A stretch of 64,000 nucleotides of DNA from Ferdinandcohnia sp047238305 (GTDB lineage: Bacteria > Bacillota > Bacilli > Bacillales > Bacillaceae_L): contig NZ_JBDFMO010000001.1 of NCBI RefSeq assembly GCF_047238305.1, forward strand, positions 4,588,001 to 4,652,000, written 5' to 3'. Positions 33,661 to 42,548 of this stretch are shown piece after piece. A program made the position numbers and the translations under genes. Position 1 is the stretch's first letter. Each line of letters opens with the position of its first letter. Below the pieces are notes generated by a model that searched no databases, had not been told where the DNA came from, and saw only the letters and a list, made by a program, of their open reading frames with translations.

Positions 33661-35205
33661 TTAAGCATCTAATTCATAGGTGCTGATAGTAGAAAATTTA
33701 TTTTTAAGAATAAATACAACCAAAACAAGTAATAGTATTGTAGATAAAAGACCAATGATCACACTGTTAGTGAAGCCAAGAATCAGGTAACCAAAAATAG
33801 ATACAATTCCACAAATTAATGCATAAGGCAATTGCGACATGATGTGATCAATAGCGTGTACACCGCTTCCAATAGAAGAGAGAATAGATGTGTCTGATAA
33901 CGGAGAACTATGTTCACCAAATATACAACCTGCAAGAACAGCGCCGAATACTGGTATAACAAATGTAGGGTCTATGATGGCAATGATCTCAGCACCGATA
34001 GGTAACATTAATATTAAGGTACCAAATGTACTTCCCGTCGAAAATGACATAATAGCTGCTAATACAAAGAAAATAACGGAAAACCATGAAATCGATGTTG
34101 AGTCACTAAATAATTTTGCTAAATATGTGCCAACACCTAATTCTCCAATAATTTCAGCTGTTATAAGTGCCAGAAATAATATGAGTACACTTGGTAAAGT
34201 AGTTTTCAGACCTGAAAAGATTGCTGTTGTAATATCTTTTGCCTCTGTCTTCTTAAAAAATAATTTTATTAAGGAAACAAGACAAGCTAGTAAACTTCCG
34301 TACACCAAGCCAGTCGTAACATCCATGTTTGTTAAAATCCCACTACCTGTGATTGGCCCATCAATATTCGAGATACCGATCCAAAGGGCAACCGCGATCG
34401 TTGCAACAACAAGAGATATCACAGGGAGCATTAAATCAATAACCTTTCCATCTTTTCTAGCCGGTAGTTTATTGTCACTTTGTCCTGGTACGACTCCTCT
34501 TGAAGTATCAAATAAAACGCCTTCTTCGACTGCACGCTTTTCATCACGGCGCATCTGTCCAAGATTAATTCCAAAATAAGCGACCATAAATGCCATTAGA
34601 AGACATGTAATTGCATAATAATTGGACGGTATTGTGAGAATAAAAGCTTCAAAAGCTCCATAGCTAGTTATCCCATTGTCGGATAATAACCCACCCATAA
34701 TAGCGGCAACTGCAGCTGCCATGCCTGATAACGGTATTATTAGAATGATAGGTGCAGAAGTTGAGTGAACTAAATACGATAATTTTGAGCGTGAAATTCG
34801 ATAATTATCAGTGATGGGTCTTACAACGTTTCCACGAAGCAAACAACTACAAGCATCATCGAAGAATATGACAAAGCCTAATAAAAGAGTAACCATTTTC
34901 GCCTGAAATTTTGTTTTGACCTTATTAATGGCCCATTCTGAAAAGGCTAATATCCCACCTGAAAGATAGATAAGTGAAGTCATCATTCCGATTAATAAAA
35001 CAAAGATAAGTATTTTGCTATCTCCTAGAAGTACACCCTTCATAATCTCTAAAATAGTAACAACACTTGCAAAAACATTCCACTGTTCAATGAGTATTGC
35101 GCCTAAAACGATACCTGTTCCCAACGATAAGAAAATTCTACGGGTGAAAATAATTAAAGCGATTGTGATAACCGATGGTAGCAGAGAAATGATAGTTCCT
35201 TCCAT
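33661..35205 (-). CDS. NhaC-family Na+/H+ antiporter-like transporter
   Basis: A 514-residue membrane protein with about 12 transmembrane helices, of the NhaC family. The FFDDACSCLLRGN and STGSTFGTLILMLPIG segments and HSSPLSDTSILSS are typical of the YqkI/MleN branch. It differs clearly from the other NhaC homologue 1.1 kb away, so the two are separate transporters and not a recent duplication. The ATG follows ACGGAGGTTA. A dicarboxylate, amino-acid or proton/sodium exchange role is possible. Confidence 0.85.
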   Translation of the reverse strand: MEGTIISLLPSVITIALIIFTRRIFLSLGTGIVLGAILIEQWNVFASVVTILEIMKGVLLGDSKILIFVLLIGMMTSLIYLSGGILAFSEWAINKVKTKFQAKMVTLLLGFVIFFDDACSCLLRGNVVRPITDNYRISRSKLSYLVHSTSAPIILIIPLSGMAAAVAAIMGGLLSDNGITSYGAFEAFILTIPSNYYAITCLLMAFMVAYFGINLGQMRRDEKRAVEEGVLFDTSRGVVPGQSDNKLPARKDGKVIDLMLPVISLVVATIAVALWIGISNIDGPITGSGILTNMDVTTGLVYGSLLACLVSLIKLFFKKTEAKDITTAIFSGLKTTLPSVLILFLALITAEIIGELGVGTYLAKLFSDSTSISWFSVIFFVLAAIMSFSTGSTFGTLILMLPIGAEIIAIIDPTFVIPVFGAVLAGCIFGEHSSPLSDTSILSSIGSGVHAIDHIMSQLPYALICGIVSIFGYLILGFTNSVIIGLLSTILLLVLVVFILKNKFSTISTYELDA

Positions 35206-35375
35206 AAATTAACCTCCGTTTCTGTACTTAAAAAATTCACAGACTCTACTTTATCCACAATCTAACATCTAGGAGCAAATATATTCTGGCATCCCCCCTC
35301 ACTCAAAAACGATCACATTCTATTGAACATACAGACTAAAAATAATATACATTTTTACAGACTTTACATTTAAAA

Positions 35376-35422
35376 AGAATGTGCGGACACCCTCACCTAT
35401 GTCAAGCCTATCCACACATTCT
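35376..35422 (-). terminator. Terminator after the FAH-family hydrolase gene
   Basis: AGAATGTG (35376-35383) pairs with CACATTCT (35415-35422), with extra pairing GGA/TCC inside, followed by TTTTT on the minus strand. It ends the FAH gene at 35471. Confidence 0.65.
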
Positions 35423-35470
35423 AGTTGTTTTCCATCTTTGATGAAGAGAAACTCTCTCGGTTGCTGTTAA

Positions 35471-36325
35471 TTATTCAAGCACATTCGTAAGAGATCCTAT
35501 TTTTTCGATTGAAATTGTGATTTCATCCCCTGATTTTAACCAGATTTGTTCTTCTTCAGGATAACCAACAATAACCCCAGATGGAGTACCAGTGTAAATG
35601 AGGTCACCAGGCTTTAGTGTCATGTATTGTGAAGCATAACTTACGATCTCAGCGCAATTAAAAACCATGTCCCTAGTATTCTCTGATTGGCGGGTAACGC
35701 CGTTTACTTTACATTCAACCTTCAAATTTTGCACATCCTCGATTTCATCGGCTGTAACAACGTAAGGACCTACAGGGGCGTACTTATCACCTGATTTTCC
35801 TAATAACCACTGACTCGTACGAAATTGAAAACCACGTTCGCTAAAATCATTTCCAACACTGAAGCCAAACACATAATCTAGTGCATCTTCCTCACTTACA
35901 TTTTTCGCTGATTTACCTATCACAATTACTAGTTCCGCTTCATAATCGAATTTCTCCCCATTTTTCGGGAGCTCAATGATTTCTTGGTGTGCAGCAAGTG
36001 CATTATTAAATTTACTAAACAGCACAGGAGAAGTAGGAATTGGCAAATTCGCCTCTGCTGCATGTTTTGCATAATTCAAACCTACGCAAATAATCTTCTC
36101 AGGACTTGTAACAACTGGAGCATAAGTAAGAGTGGATTCATCCACGTAGGAAACAGACGCATTTTGTATAGCATCTTGAAGCTCTGTTAAACCTTCAGTT
36201 CCTTGAGAAATAACTTCTTCCATCGTAATAAGGCTGTCAAATACAGTGGTAGTATCAATGATTCCTTCTTCCGTTTTAATTCCTAAGCGAATTTCTCCAT
36301 CTTGTTTAAAATTTAATAGTTTCAT
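35471..36325 (-). CDS. Fumarylacetoacetate hydrolase family protein
   Basis: A 284-residue FAH-fold metal-dependent hydrolase/isomerase. The metal-binding core EAELVIVIGKSAKN (DYEAEL) and CVGLNYAKHAAEA are visible, as is the C-terminal TPSGV loop. Family members cleave acylpyruvates or 2-hydroxymuconate-like dienes, or act on 2-keto-3-deoxy sugar acids. It is 55 bases downstream of a TrmB-type regulator on the same strand and lies between NhaC and gentisate genes. It is a second FAH member, distinct from the fumarylpyruvate hydrolase at 40.4 kb. Confidence 0.88.
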   Translation of the reverse strand: MKLLNFKQDGEIRLGIKTEEGIIDTTTVFDSLITMEEVISQGTEGLTELQDAIQNASVSYVDESTLTYAPVVTSPEKIICVGLNYAKHAAEANLPIPTSPVLFSKFNNALAAHQEIIELPKNGEKFDYEAELVIVIGKSAKNVSEEDALDYVFGFSVGNDFSERGFQFRTSQWLLGKSGDKYAPVGPYVVTADEIEDVQNLKVECKVNGVTRQSENTRDMVFNCAEIVSYASQYMTLKPGDLIYTGTPSGVIVGYPEEEQIWLKSGDEITISIEKIGSLTNVLE

Positions 36326-36379
36326 ATTCTTTCTCCTTATCTGTAAAATTTTATAGCTTTCCAGCTACAAGGATCTTGT

Positions 36380-37192
36380 TTAAATATCATTAATATGCTT
36401 GTCGAAATCTTTCCCATATCGTTTCTCTAATTCTTCCTTAAATTCAAAGGTCATTCGATTCACTAGAATGTCGTGTCGAATATAGTTACTAGTGGTCATC
36501 ACAGTGGATGGATGGCTTGAAATTACAGCATGGGCACCGACTCCTTCATTTAACGTTTTGAATATAATGGATTTTTCATTGTCAATAACTATACAAAGTT
36601 CGCCTGTATGACGGCGTAACGCATTATTAATTTGATAGTGGGTAAAATTTTTCCATGGTACCTTCAAATCTTCTTGATCGAATGTGAGAGTAACAATTTC
36701 AACATCTCGGTTAAACGCAGCTAATAAAGGCTCCATCAGAATTTTTAATTCTTTCATCCAACCATTCAAAAGAATTTGGGTTTTGGAACTTTCTATTGCA
36801 GAATGGATCGCATCTATGGATGCTGAGTAACCATGTATCGTAAAAAGCTCTGTCCAATTCGTATCACTTGTGGTGGAGATTTCTTCAAGAGCTTTTTCAA
36901 GAAAGTTCACATTTTCTAAGAACGCTTTCCTTTTTTGGTCAAGTAAATCTTGATAAGAGATTGGTATGTATCCGATTTTGTTTCCTTTGTTCCCCCCTGA
37001 AACACTACTAACAATTTCACGTTCCTGCATTTTTCTAAGTGTCTCATACACCTTTGGAGCTGGCACACCTGACAATGTAGCAATGATATTGCCGTTTGAT
37101 GGATGAGAACGCAAAAGAGCGATATAAACTTTTGCCTCGTATTCCGTAAATCCAAGTTCTTTTAAACTATTTGAAATTTCATTAATTTTCAA
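36380..37192 (-). CDS. TrmB-family transcriptional regulator
   Basis: A 270-residue regulator with an N-terminal winged helix typical of TrmB (LGFTEYEAKVYIALLRSHPSNGNIIATLSG, residues 13-42, and PAPKVYETLRKMQ) and a C-terminal effector-binding region. TrmB proteins are common in archaea and less frequent in Bacillaceae. It lies in tandem with the FAH-family hydrolase; no operator was recognised. Confidence 0.85.
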   Translation of the reverse strand: MKINEISNSLKELGFTEYEAKVYIALLRSHPSNGNIIATLSGVPAPKVYETLRKMQEREIVSSVSGGNKGNKIGYIPISYQDLLDQKRKAFLENVNFLEKALEEISTTSDTNWTELFTIHGYSASIDAIHSAIESSKTQILLNGWMKELKILMEPLLAAFNRDVEIVTLTFDQEDLKVPWKNFTHYQINNALRRHTGELCIVIDNEKSIIFKTLNEGVGAHAVISSHPSTVMTTSNYIRHDILVNRMTFEFKEELEKRYGKDFDKHINDI

Positions 37193-37404
37193 TCAATTCA
37201 TCTCCTTGAATAGATTTTACTACCTTTGTAGTAAAAGTGTCAATAAGTAATATTATTACTTTTAAAATGTTGGAAAAACCACTGTATTTTTTTAGCCTAT
37301 TCCAACTTGATCTTTTCGCCTTTTAGCAAAAATAACGACACTCCCCATGTCAGGAATTAGTCGCTATCTTGACTTTCTCCATTAACCAAGATGAAAAGTA
37401 AAAA

Positions 37405-37425
37405 ATCCTCACACACTGTGAGGAT
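37405..37425 (-). terminator. Terminator of the gentisate operon
   Basis: ATCCTCACA (37405-37413) and TGTGAGGAT (37417-37425) form a hairpin with TTTTTT on the minus strand. The neighbouring bases (to about 37470) carry a GGGACGACGTACCTGTCCC-type palindrome, similar to a sequence at about 19874-19911. Confidence 0.8.
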
Positions 37426-37475
37426 CTTTGCTTTACTATTCGTTTTGGGACGACGTACCTGTCCCCTTGTCCCTG

Positions 37476-38687
37476 TTAATTAACCTCTTCAAGAACCTTC
37501 TTGTACCCATGGTATTGATCAATGTACTTATAATCCTTGTCTGTACGATTTTCTAGAATCTTGTTGCGGAGCAATGTTGTGATAGGGTTCGTGGTATGGA
37601 TAATTTCTCCCCAGTTTCTCGCACTTGTTTGTACATAGGTAGTGCGCGGTAAACGTTCTTTTTGATATTCTAAAAACGCTTGATGATAATTATCACCGTG
37701 TTTTCTGACCATATCAGCTAAGTATCCTGCATCCTCTAATGCTTGACAAGCCCCTTGCGCTAGGTATTGAAGCATTGGATGGGCTGCATCCCCCATCAGG
37801 GTAATGTTGCCTTGTGTCCAGTTTTCAATTGGATTACGGTCATACATTGGCCATCTTCTTTGTCTTGAGATGTACGAAATCGCTGTCTTCACTCGGTCAC
37901 ATGTATCTTTGAATACCTCGTCCATTTCTTCTGGAGTACCCCACTGGTCTGTATGTTCAATTTCTTTTCGATACTGGTTACTTTTAAATACAACGACCTG
38001 GTTGTATAGTTCTCCGCGTCTTACCGGATATTGGACAACGTGCATGTTTGGTCCAATAAACATATACACATCTTCTGGGTCTCCTACATTTGCACTTGCT
38101 ACTTCTTCCATCGGAATCGCTCCACGATAGGCTACATATTCAGAGCAAATCGGTTCATCCACGACAAATAATTTACGTGTCTTCGACCAAATCCCATCTG
38201 CACCAATTACGGCTGAACCTGTAAAGGATTCTCCAGCAGCCGTAAATACTTCTACAGAGTTACCATTATCAGCTGCCGTTTTGATTTCTTGATTTGTAAG
38301 AAGTTCTACATTAGGATGTGCAACACATGCATCAAGGAGAGCCTTTTGAAGGTCCGTCCGATGCAAGACAATATAAGGTGCACCATATCTTTCACGATAG
38401 ACTTGATCGATGTCAAGTGCAGATAACTCTTCACCTGTAAACGCATCCATTAATACTAAACGTTTTGGAAAAACAGCATACTCACTGATTCTATCCATTA
38501 CACCTAGTTTTTGTAGTACATTCGTTGCATTTGCAGCAAGCTGAATTCCAGCCCCTACTTCCCCAAATTCTGGAGCTTGTTCTAACACTTTCACATATTT
38601 ATCGGCTTGAGCAAGTCCAAGTGCTGTTGCCAACCCGCCTATTCCTCCACCAACGACGATAATTGGATTTTGTTTGCTGTTTGTCAT
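37476..38687 (-). CDS. 3-hydroxybenzoate 6-hydroxylase-like FAD monooxygenase
   Basis: A 403-residue FAD monooxygenase: GGGIGGLATALGLAQ at the N-terminus (about residues 12-26), the DG motif GADGIWS, and GDAAHPMLQYLAQGACQALEDAG for the FAD ribityl site. The long form and position in a gentisate operon indicate 3-hydroxybenzoate 6-hydroxylase, which makes gentisate with NADH and O2; salicylate 5-hydroxylation or another acid cannot be excluded. The ATG at 38687 has GAGGAGAGG upstream; the frame from 38813 reaches into the dioxygenase gene and was rejected. Confidence 0.88.
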   Translation of the reverse strand: MTNSKQNPIIVVGGGIGGLATALGLAQADKYVKVLEQAPEFGEVGAGIQLAANATNVLQKLGVMDRISEYAVFPKRLVLMDAFTGEELSALDIDQVYRERYGAPYIVLHRTDLQKALLDACVAHPNVELLTNQEIKTAADNGNSVEVFTAAGESFTGSAVIGADGIWSKTRKLFVVDEPICSEYVAYRGAIPMEEVASANVGDPEDVYMFIGPNMHVVQYPVRRGELYNQVVVFKSNQYRKEIEHTDQWGTPEEMDEVFKDTCDRVKTAISYISRQRRWPMYDRNPIENWTQGNITLMGDAAHPMLQYLAQGACQALEDAGYLADMVRKHGDNYHQAFLEYQKERLPRTTYVQTSARNWGEIIHTTNPITTLLRNKILENRTDKDYKYIDQYHGYKKVLEEVN

Positions 38688-38754
38688 ATTTGTCCTCTCC
38701 TCACTAGTGAAATAAGTAGGGAAACAACAAAGCTGTTTCCCCTTTATAACATCC

Positions 38755-39867
38755 TTATCTAAAATCCGGTTTGAATTCTCCTGTAACTGTTTGATGTCCA
38801 TTGTTTTTCTCATATTGTTCTTCTCTTTCTAATTCAAAGCGATCCATAATTGGAAGATCATTAACTGAGAAGAGGTAAGAATCCTCAGCAGAAACATGTT
38901 CATACCATGCCCAGTTTGGAACAACGAAATAGTCGCCTGCCTTCCAATCAAAGCGGACGCCATTAATAATCGTATAGCCAGAACCTTTATAAGCATGATA
39001 AATGGTCGAATGCGTATGACGAAGTGATTTTGTGTTGAATCCTTTTGGAAGGAACTGCATTCGTGTACCCATCGTTGGATTGGCTGACTTTCCAGTGGTT
39101 GGGTTAATATAGTCGACAGCAAAGCCATGGTTTGGATTTGGATCAAATTCCATTAACCCTTTTATCGCATCAACGGTACGACTCCATTTATAGTTTGCAA
39201 GTGGTGCAACATCATATTTTTCATCGCCAACAGGACGTACCATTCCGCCTCTATATCGTTTCTCTGAGAAGTTATCCGGAACATTCGGTTGTTGTAAACC
39301 ATCTGCATATGGCTCAAAGAATGTACCACCAAGATTGTAAATCGTCGGAATATCTAACGCATCCATCCAGATCATACGTTTACTACCAAGATGGCCGTGT
39401 CCATGCCAAAGATTTTTTGGCGTGATGAGGAAGTCCCCTTCTTCCATAAAAATTCGTTCCCCTTGAACAATCGTATAAGCGCCCTCCCCTTCTGTAATAA
39501 AACGAAGCGCACTTTGTGTATGGCGATGTGACGGTGCTTGTTCCCCAGGTAATAAAAGCTGAACGGCCGCATATAAGGTTTGAGTCGTTGAAACATGTCC
39601 CCAAGGCTGACGGTAGGTTAACCCAGGGTTTTGAAAATAAATAGCTCGTCGTTCCCCACCACGTTCTGGAGTAAAGATTTCAGCAGCTTCCATTAGCTTC
39701 TTTTCTAGCAATTCTCCTGTCCATAAGTAAGCTTGTGCATGAGGTTCTGGAGTTTTATTCATTACTTCCGGAATTGCTTCCCATAATGGGCCAAGATTGT
39801 ACTGCTGTATATCCTTCGTAAAATCCTTTACATCTTGATCCTTCAGATAACTTGCTTTTTCAGCCAT
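38755..39867 (-). CDS. Gentisate 1,2-dioxygenase
   Basis: A 370-residue bicupin Fe(II) dioxygenase that opens the gentisate ring to maleylpyruvate. The N-terminal cupin shows HRHTQSALRFITEGEG with later HGHGH (metal ligands), and the C-terminal cupin shows LRHTHSTIYHAYKGSGYT and WYEHVS. Length and order match gentisate dioxygenases. It has a GGAGAGG ribosome site and sits in the operon with hydroxylase, DinB protein and FAH hydrolase. Confidence 0.93.
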   Translation of the reverse strand: MAEKASYLKDQDVKDFTKDIQQYNLGPLWEAIPEVMNKTPEPHAQAYLWTGELLEKKLMEAAEIFTPERGGERRAIYFQNPGLTYRQPWGHVSTTQTLYAAVQLLLPGEQAPSHRHTQSALRFITEGEGAYTIVQGERIFMEEGDFLITPKNLWHGHGHLGSKRMIWMDALDIPTIYNLGGTFFEPYADGLQQPNVPDNFSEKRYRGGMVRPVGDEKYDVAPLANYKWSRTVDAIKGLMEFDPNPNHGFAVDYINPTTGKSANPTMGTRMQFLPKGFNTKSLRHTHSTIYHAYKGSGYTIINGVRFDWKAGDYFVVPNWAWYEHVSAEDSYLFSVNDLPIMDRFELEREEQYEKNNGHQTVTGEFKPDFR

Positions 39868-39891
39868 GTTTAACCTCTCCTCTATTCATTT

Positions 39892-40389
39892 TTATTTTGA
39901 ACTTTTACTACTTAACTTGGAAAGATTACGATTAATTTGACCTTCATGTTTGTTCACATGCTGGTCAATCAAATGTTCAATAATAAATGACAATGGTTTC
40001 GTTCCGAAGTTTGGATTTACGCTTGTTGCTTCTGCCGAGAGCTGTTCTTCTGTTAAATGTTCGATTCCGGCCTGAACTGTTTGTTTAACCTTTTCAAGCT
40101 CCTTCACCATTTCGTCTACAGAAATGGCCTCAACTGTTTCAGGCTTTACCGCTTCTAAACGCCCCTCATGGAGATGGTTTCTACCCCATTTTTTTCCTGG
40201 TGTTTCGACAAGCAGTTCAATTTCTTCGATCCAATAAGGTAAGGCTTCAACAATATGGGCCATGATCTGCATAATCGACCATTCATCTTTTGTTGGGTGC
40301 CAACGAATGGTTTCTTCTGATAAACCTTTCACTGTTTCTATGATTCTATCAATCGATTCATTCACAGAAGTGATATTTTTTTTCGTCAT
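39892..40389 (-). CDS. DinB-superfamily protein, candidate thiol-dependent maleylpyruvate isomerase
   Basis: A 165-residue four-helix-bundle protein of the DinB/YfiT superfamily. The metal triad of this family is present: a His in MAHIVEA near residue 34, and DQHVNKHEGQ near the C-terminus with the HxxxH pair. The gene lies between gentisate dioxygenase and fumarylpyruvate hydrolase, where maleylpyruvate isomerase is expected. Glutathione-dependent isomerases need glutathione, which Bacillaceae lack; the mycothiol-dependent isomerases of actinobacteria belong to this same fold. A bacillithiol-dependent isomerase is therefore a reasonable inference. Confidence 0.75.
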   Translation of the reverse strand: MTKKNITSVNESIDRIIETVKGLSEETIRWHPTKDEWSIMQIMAHIVEALPYWIEEIELLVETPGKKWGRNHLHEGRLEAVKPETVEAISVDEMVKELEKVKQTVQAGIEHLTEEQLSAEATSVNPNFGTKPLSFIIEHLIDQHVNKHEGQINRNLSKLSSKSSK

Positions 40390-40393
40390 GTTC

Positions 40394-41338
40394 CTATTCC
40401 TCCCTCGTTTTCCTAACAGTGTTTTCTAACACGCCGACTTGCTCAATTTCGACGCGGACAACATCGCCGTCCTTCAACCAAACTTGAGGTTCCATTGCTT
40501 GAACGACACCACCAGGAGTTCCAGTAATCACAAGATCACCCGGCTCTAATGTTACTAATTGTGATAAAAAGGAAACTAACCGTTTTACAGTAAAAACTTG
40601 GTTTGCTGTGTTTGTTCGTTGTCGCTCTTCACCATTAACGGTTAAAACCATTTCCAAACGTTGAGGATCTTTGATTTCATCTGCCGTCACTAACCATGGA
40701 CCAAGTGGTAAACTTCCATCTACTGTTTTACCTTGAAGCCATTGTAGGGTGCGTCGTTGAATATCGCGATATGTCACATCATTTGCAACGGTATACCCTG
40801 CTACATAATCGAGAGCATCCTCTTCCGAAACATTTTTCGCACGTTTTCCAATCACAAATGCGAATTCCGCTTCATAATCCAGCTGTTCTGAAACCGGCTG
40901 GAATGGAATATCATCTTGTGGGCCAATAATGGTATTTGCAAACTTTGCAAACAACACTGGGTGTGTTGGAATTTGACGACCCATCTCTAAAATATGTTCA
41001 CGATAGTTATGCCCAACCGCAAAGATTTTCCCAGGTCTATTCAATGGTGCTTCGATTTTAACGTCTTCCTTATTAAAAATGAGTTGATGTCTATATGTAG
41101 TTGGATTCTCTAATGCATAATTAACGGCTTTCTTTGCAATTTCAATGCTTTCTTTACCGCCTTGTAAAAACGCTTCCATTTCTGCCGGAACAAACGCCTC
41201 TGCAATTTCCTTAAAGCGATACTTTCCTTCACTTTGTAATTGTGCTTGATAGGCATAATTTAGATCGATGACTTTATTGTCATCTGTCAGTGCTCCAATT
41301 CTTGTAAAACCGCTTGCCGTAAAAGTGATTAGTTTCAT
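40394..41338 (-). CDS. Fumarylpyruvate hydrolase (FAH family)
   Basis: A 314-residue FAH-fold enzyme that, in the gentisate pathway, cleaves fumarylpyruvate to fumarate and pyruvate. The core GHNYREHILEMG, LDYEAEFAFVIGKRAKNVSEEDALDYVAG and GTPGGVVQ are conserved, with Glu/Glu/Asp metal ligands. The length includes an N-terminal 90-residue arm common to bacterial acylpyruvases. It is the first gene of the minus-strand operon, facing the IclR gene. Confidence 0.9.
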   Translation of the reverse strand: MKLITFTASGFTRIGALTDDNKVIDLNYAYQAQLQSEGKYRFKEIAEAFVPAEMEAFLQGGKESIEIAKKAVNYALENPTTYRHQLIFNKEDVKIEAPLNRPGKIFAVGHNYREHILEMGRQIPTHPVLFAKFANTIIGPQDDIPFQPVSEQLDYEAEFAFVIGKRAKNVSEEDALDYVAGYTVANDVTYRDIQRRTLQWLQGKTVDGSLPLGPWLVTADEIKDPQRLEMVLTVNGEERQRTNTANQVFTVKRLVSFLSQLVTLEPGDLVITGTPGGVVQAMEPQVWLKDGDVVRVEIEQVGVLENTVRKTREE

Positions 41339-41428
41339 TGTATTCTCCCTTTTCGTTGATATTTTCGGTGTAGATCTTTTTCGTGAATAAACATTTCCAC
41401 ACTATTTATATTGAAAAATGAGCATCAT

Positions 41429-41443
41429 GTTTTACAGTAAAAC
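41429..41443. promoter_or_regulatory. Candidate IclR operator between the gentisate operon and its regulator
   Basis: GTTTTACAGTAAAAC is a perfect palindrome of 7-bp arms with a single central base, in the divergent promoter region. A near copy is found inside the hydrolase gene at 40582-40596. Confidence 0.45.
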
Positions 41444-41472
41444 CACCTACTTCAAAAATATATTTTCCACTA

Positions 41473-41501
41473 TTGTGATAATCGGTTATACTATATATAA
41501 T
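41473..41501 (+). promoter_or_regulatory. Sigma-A promoter of the iclR gene
   Basis: TTGTGA (41473-41478) and TATAAT (41496-41501) are 17 bases apart. The candidate operator lies just upstream. Confidence 0.65.
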
Positions 41502-41584
41502 AATTATATGTCAGAATTTTTCATAAAGTCAATGTCTAAATTATTTAAATTACCTAATTTAACAGATAATTAAAGGAGATCAAT

Positions 41585-42322
41585 ATGGAAACAACAAAGA
41601 AAAGTAGAGACACCATTCAATCCTTAAGCATTGGAATTTCAATCTTAGATGCAATAGCGAAAGCGAAGAGGCCGTTGAAGATTACCGAAATCCAAGAGGA
41701 GACAAACATAACAAAAAGCAATTTATATAAATACATCAATACCCTTGTCCAAGATGATTTAATTTTTCGCGACCAAAATAGCGGATTGTACCACTTAGGT
41801 TCAAAATTAATCCAGTACGGAATGACGGCGATGGGCAATCAAGATGTCCTTGCGATCATTTCGCCTTATTTACAATCGATTAGTGACCATACAAACAATA
41901 CGGCACTATTTTCGGTACCAACCTTTAATGGACCTGTAATAGCAAAAATCACCCGCTCCAATCAAATCTTAAATATCGGTGCAGAGATTGGAACCTTACT
42001 ACCACCCTATTCTGCGGCCGGAAAGATTTTCAACCTTTTTGCCGAACAGCATAAAACAAAGAAATGGAAAGAAAATTACCAATCGACCATCATGGAAGAT
42101 CTAGATGAAGCCCAAACCATTCGGGAGGAAAAAATCGCTTTTGCAAAGGAGCCTTTGATCTCTGAAGTGTCTTCCGTTGCTCTACCGATTCTGAACTATC
42201 TCAATGAGCTAATTGGAATTATTACACTTGTTGGTTTTTCATCTGACATTCCAGATACAATTGAAGATCCACAGAGTAAATTCCTACAAAAAATGCAAAA
42301 AGAAATATCAAAGAATTTTTAA
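41585..42322 (+). CDS. IclR-family transcriptional regulator
   Basis: A 245-residue regulator: N-terminal winged helix (SLSIGISILDAIAKAKRPLKITEIQEETNITKSNLYKYINTLVQ) and a C-terminal IclR effector domain with LPPYSAAGKIF. It is divergent from the gentisate operon and probably controls it in response to 3-hydroxybenzoate or gentisate. AAAGGAG lies upstream of the ATG. Confidence 0.9.
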   Translation: METTKKSRDTIQSLSIGISILDAIAKAKRPLKITEIQEETNITKSNLYKYINTLVQDDLIFRDQNSGLYHLGSKLIQYGMTAMGNQDVLAIISPYLQSISDHTNNTALFSVPTFNGPVIAKITRSNQILNIGAEIGTLLPPYSAAGKIFNLFAEQHKTKKWKENYQSTIMEDLDEAQTIREEKIAFAKEPLISEVSSVALPILNYLNELIGIITLVGFSSDIPDTIEDPQSKFLQKMQKEISKNF

Positions 42323-42548
42323 AAAGTATTTAGTCAGGGCTTAATGAATAGTCGAGATAGAAACATAATGATCTTGTTTACCGATGAAAAAACTTTTTCG
42401 AAGCACGAAGAAAATATTTGGCATATGGAGCAGTTTCTATTATTATAAGTATTATCAAAAAAATCTTAAAAAGAGCGACCCGAAAAATTGGGAACTTTAG
42501 GTTTGACCGTATTTTTTTGAGAGTAATTGAAGTAAAGGAGAAATGTAT

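Noticed and set aside
31096..35205. Two NhaC homologues considered as a tandem duplication
   Set aside because: The proteins differ in length and in all but the family motifs, so they are separate branches.
38687..38813. Longer N-terminus of the 3-hydroxybenzoate hydroxylase (start at 38813)
   Set aside because: The extension overlaps the dioxygenase gene, has no FAD fold pattern and no ribosome site.
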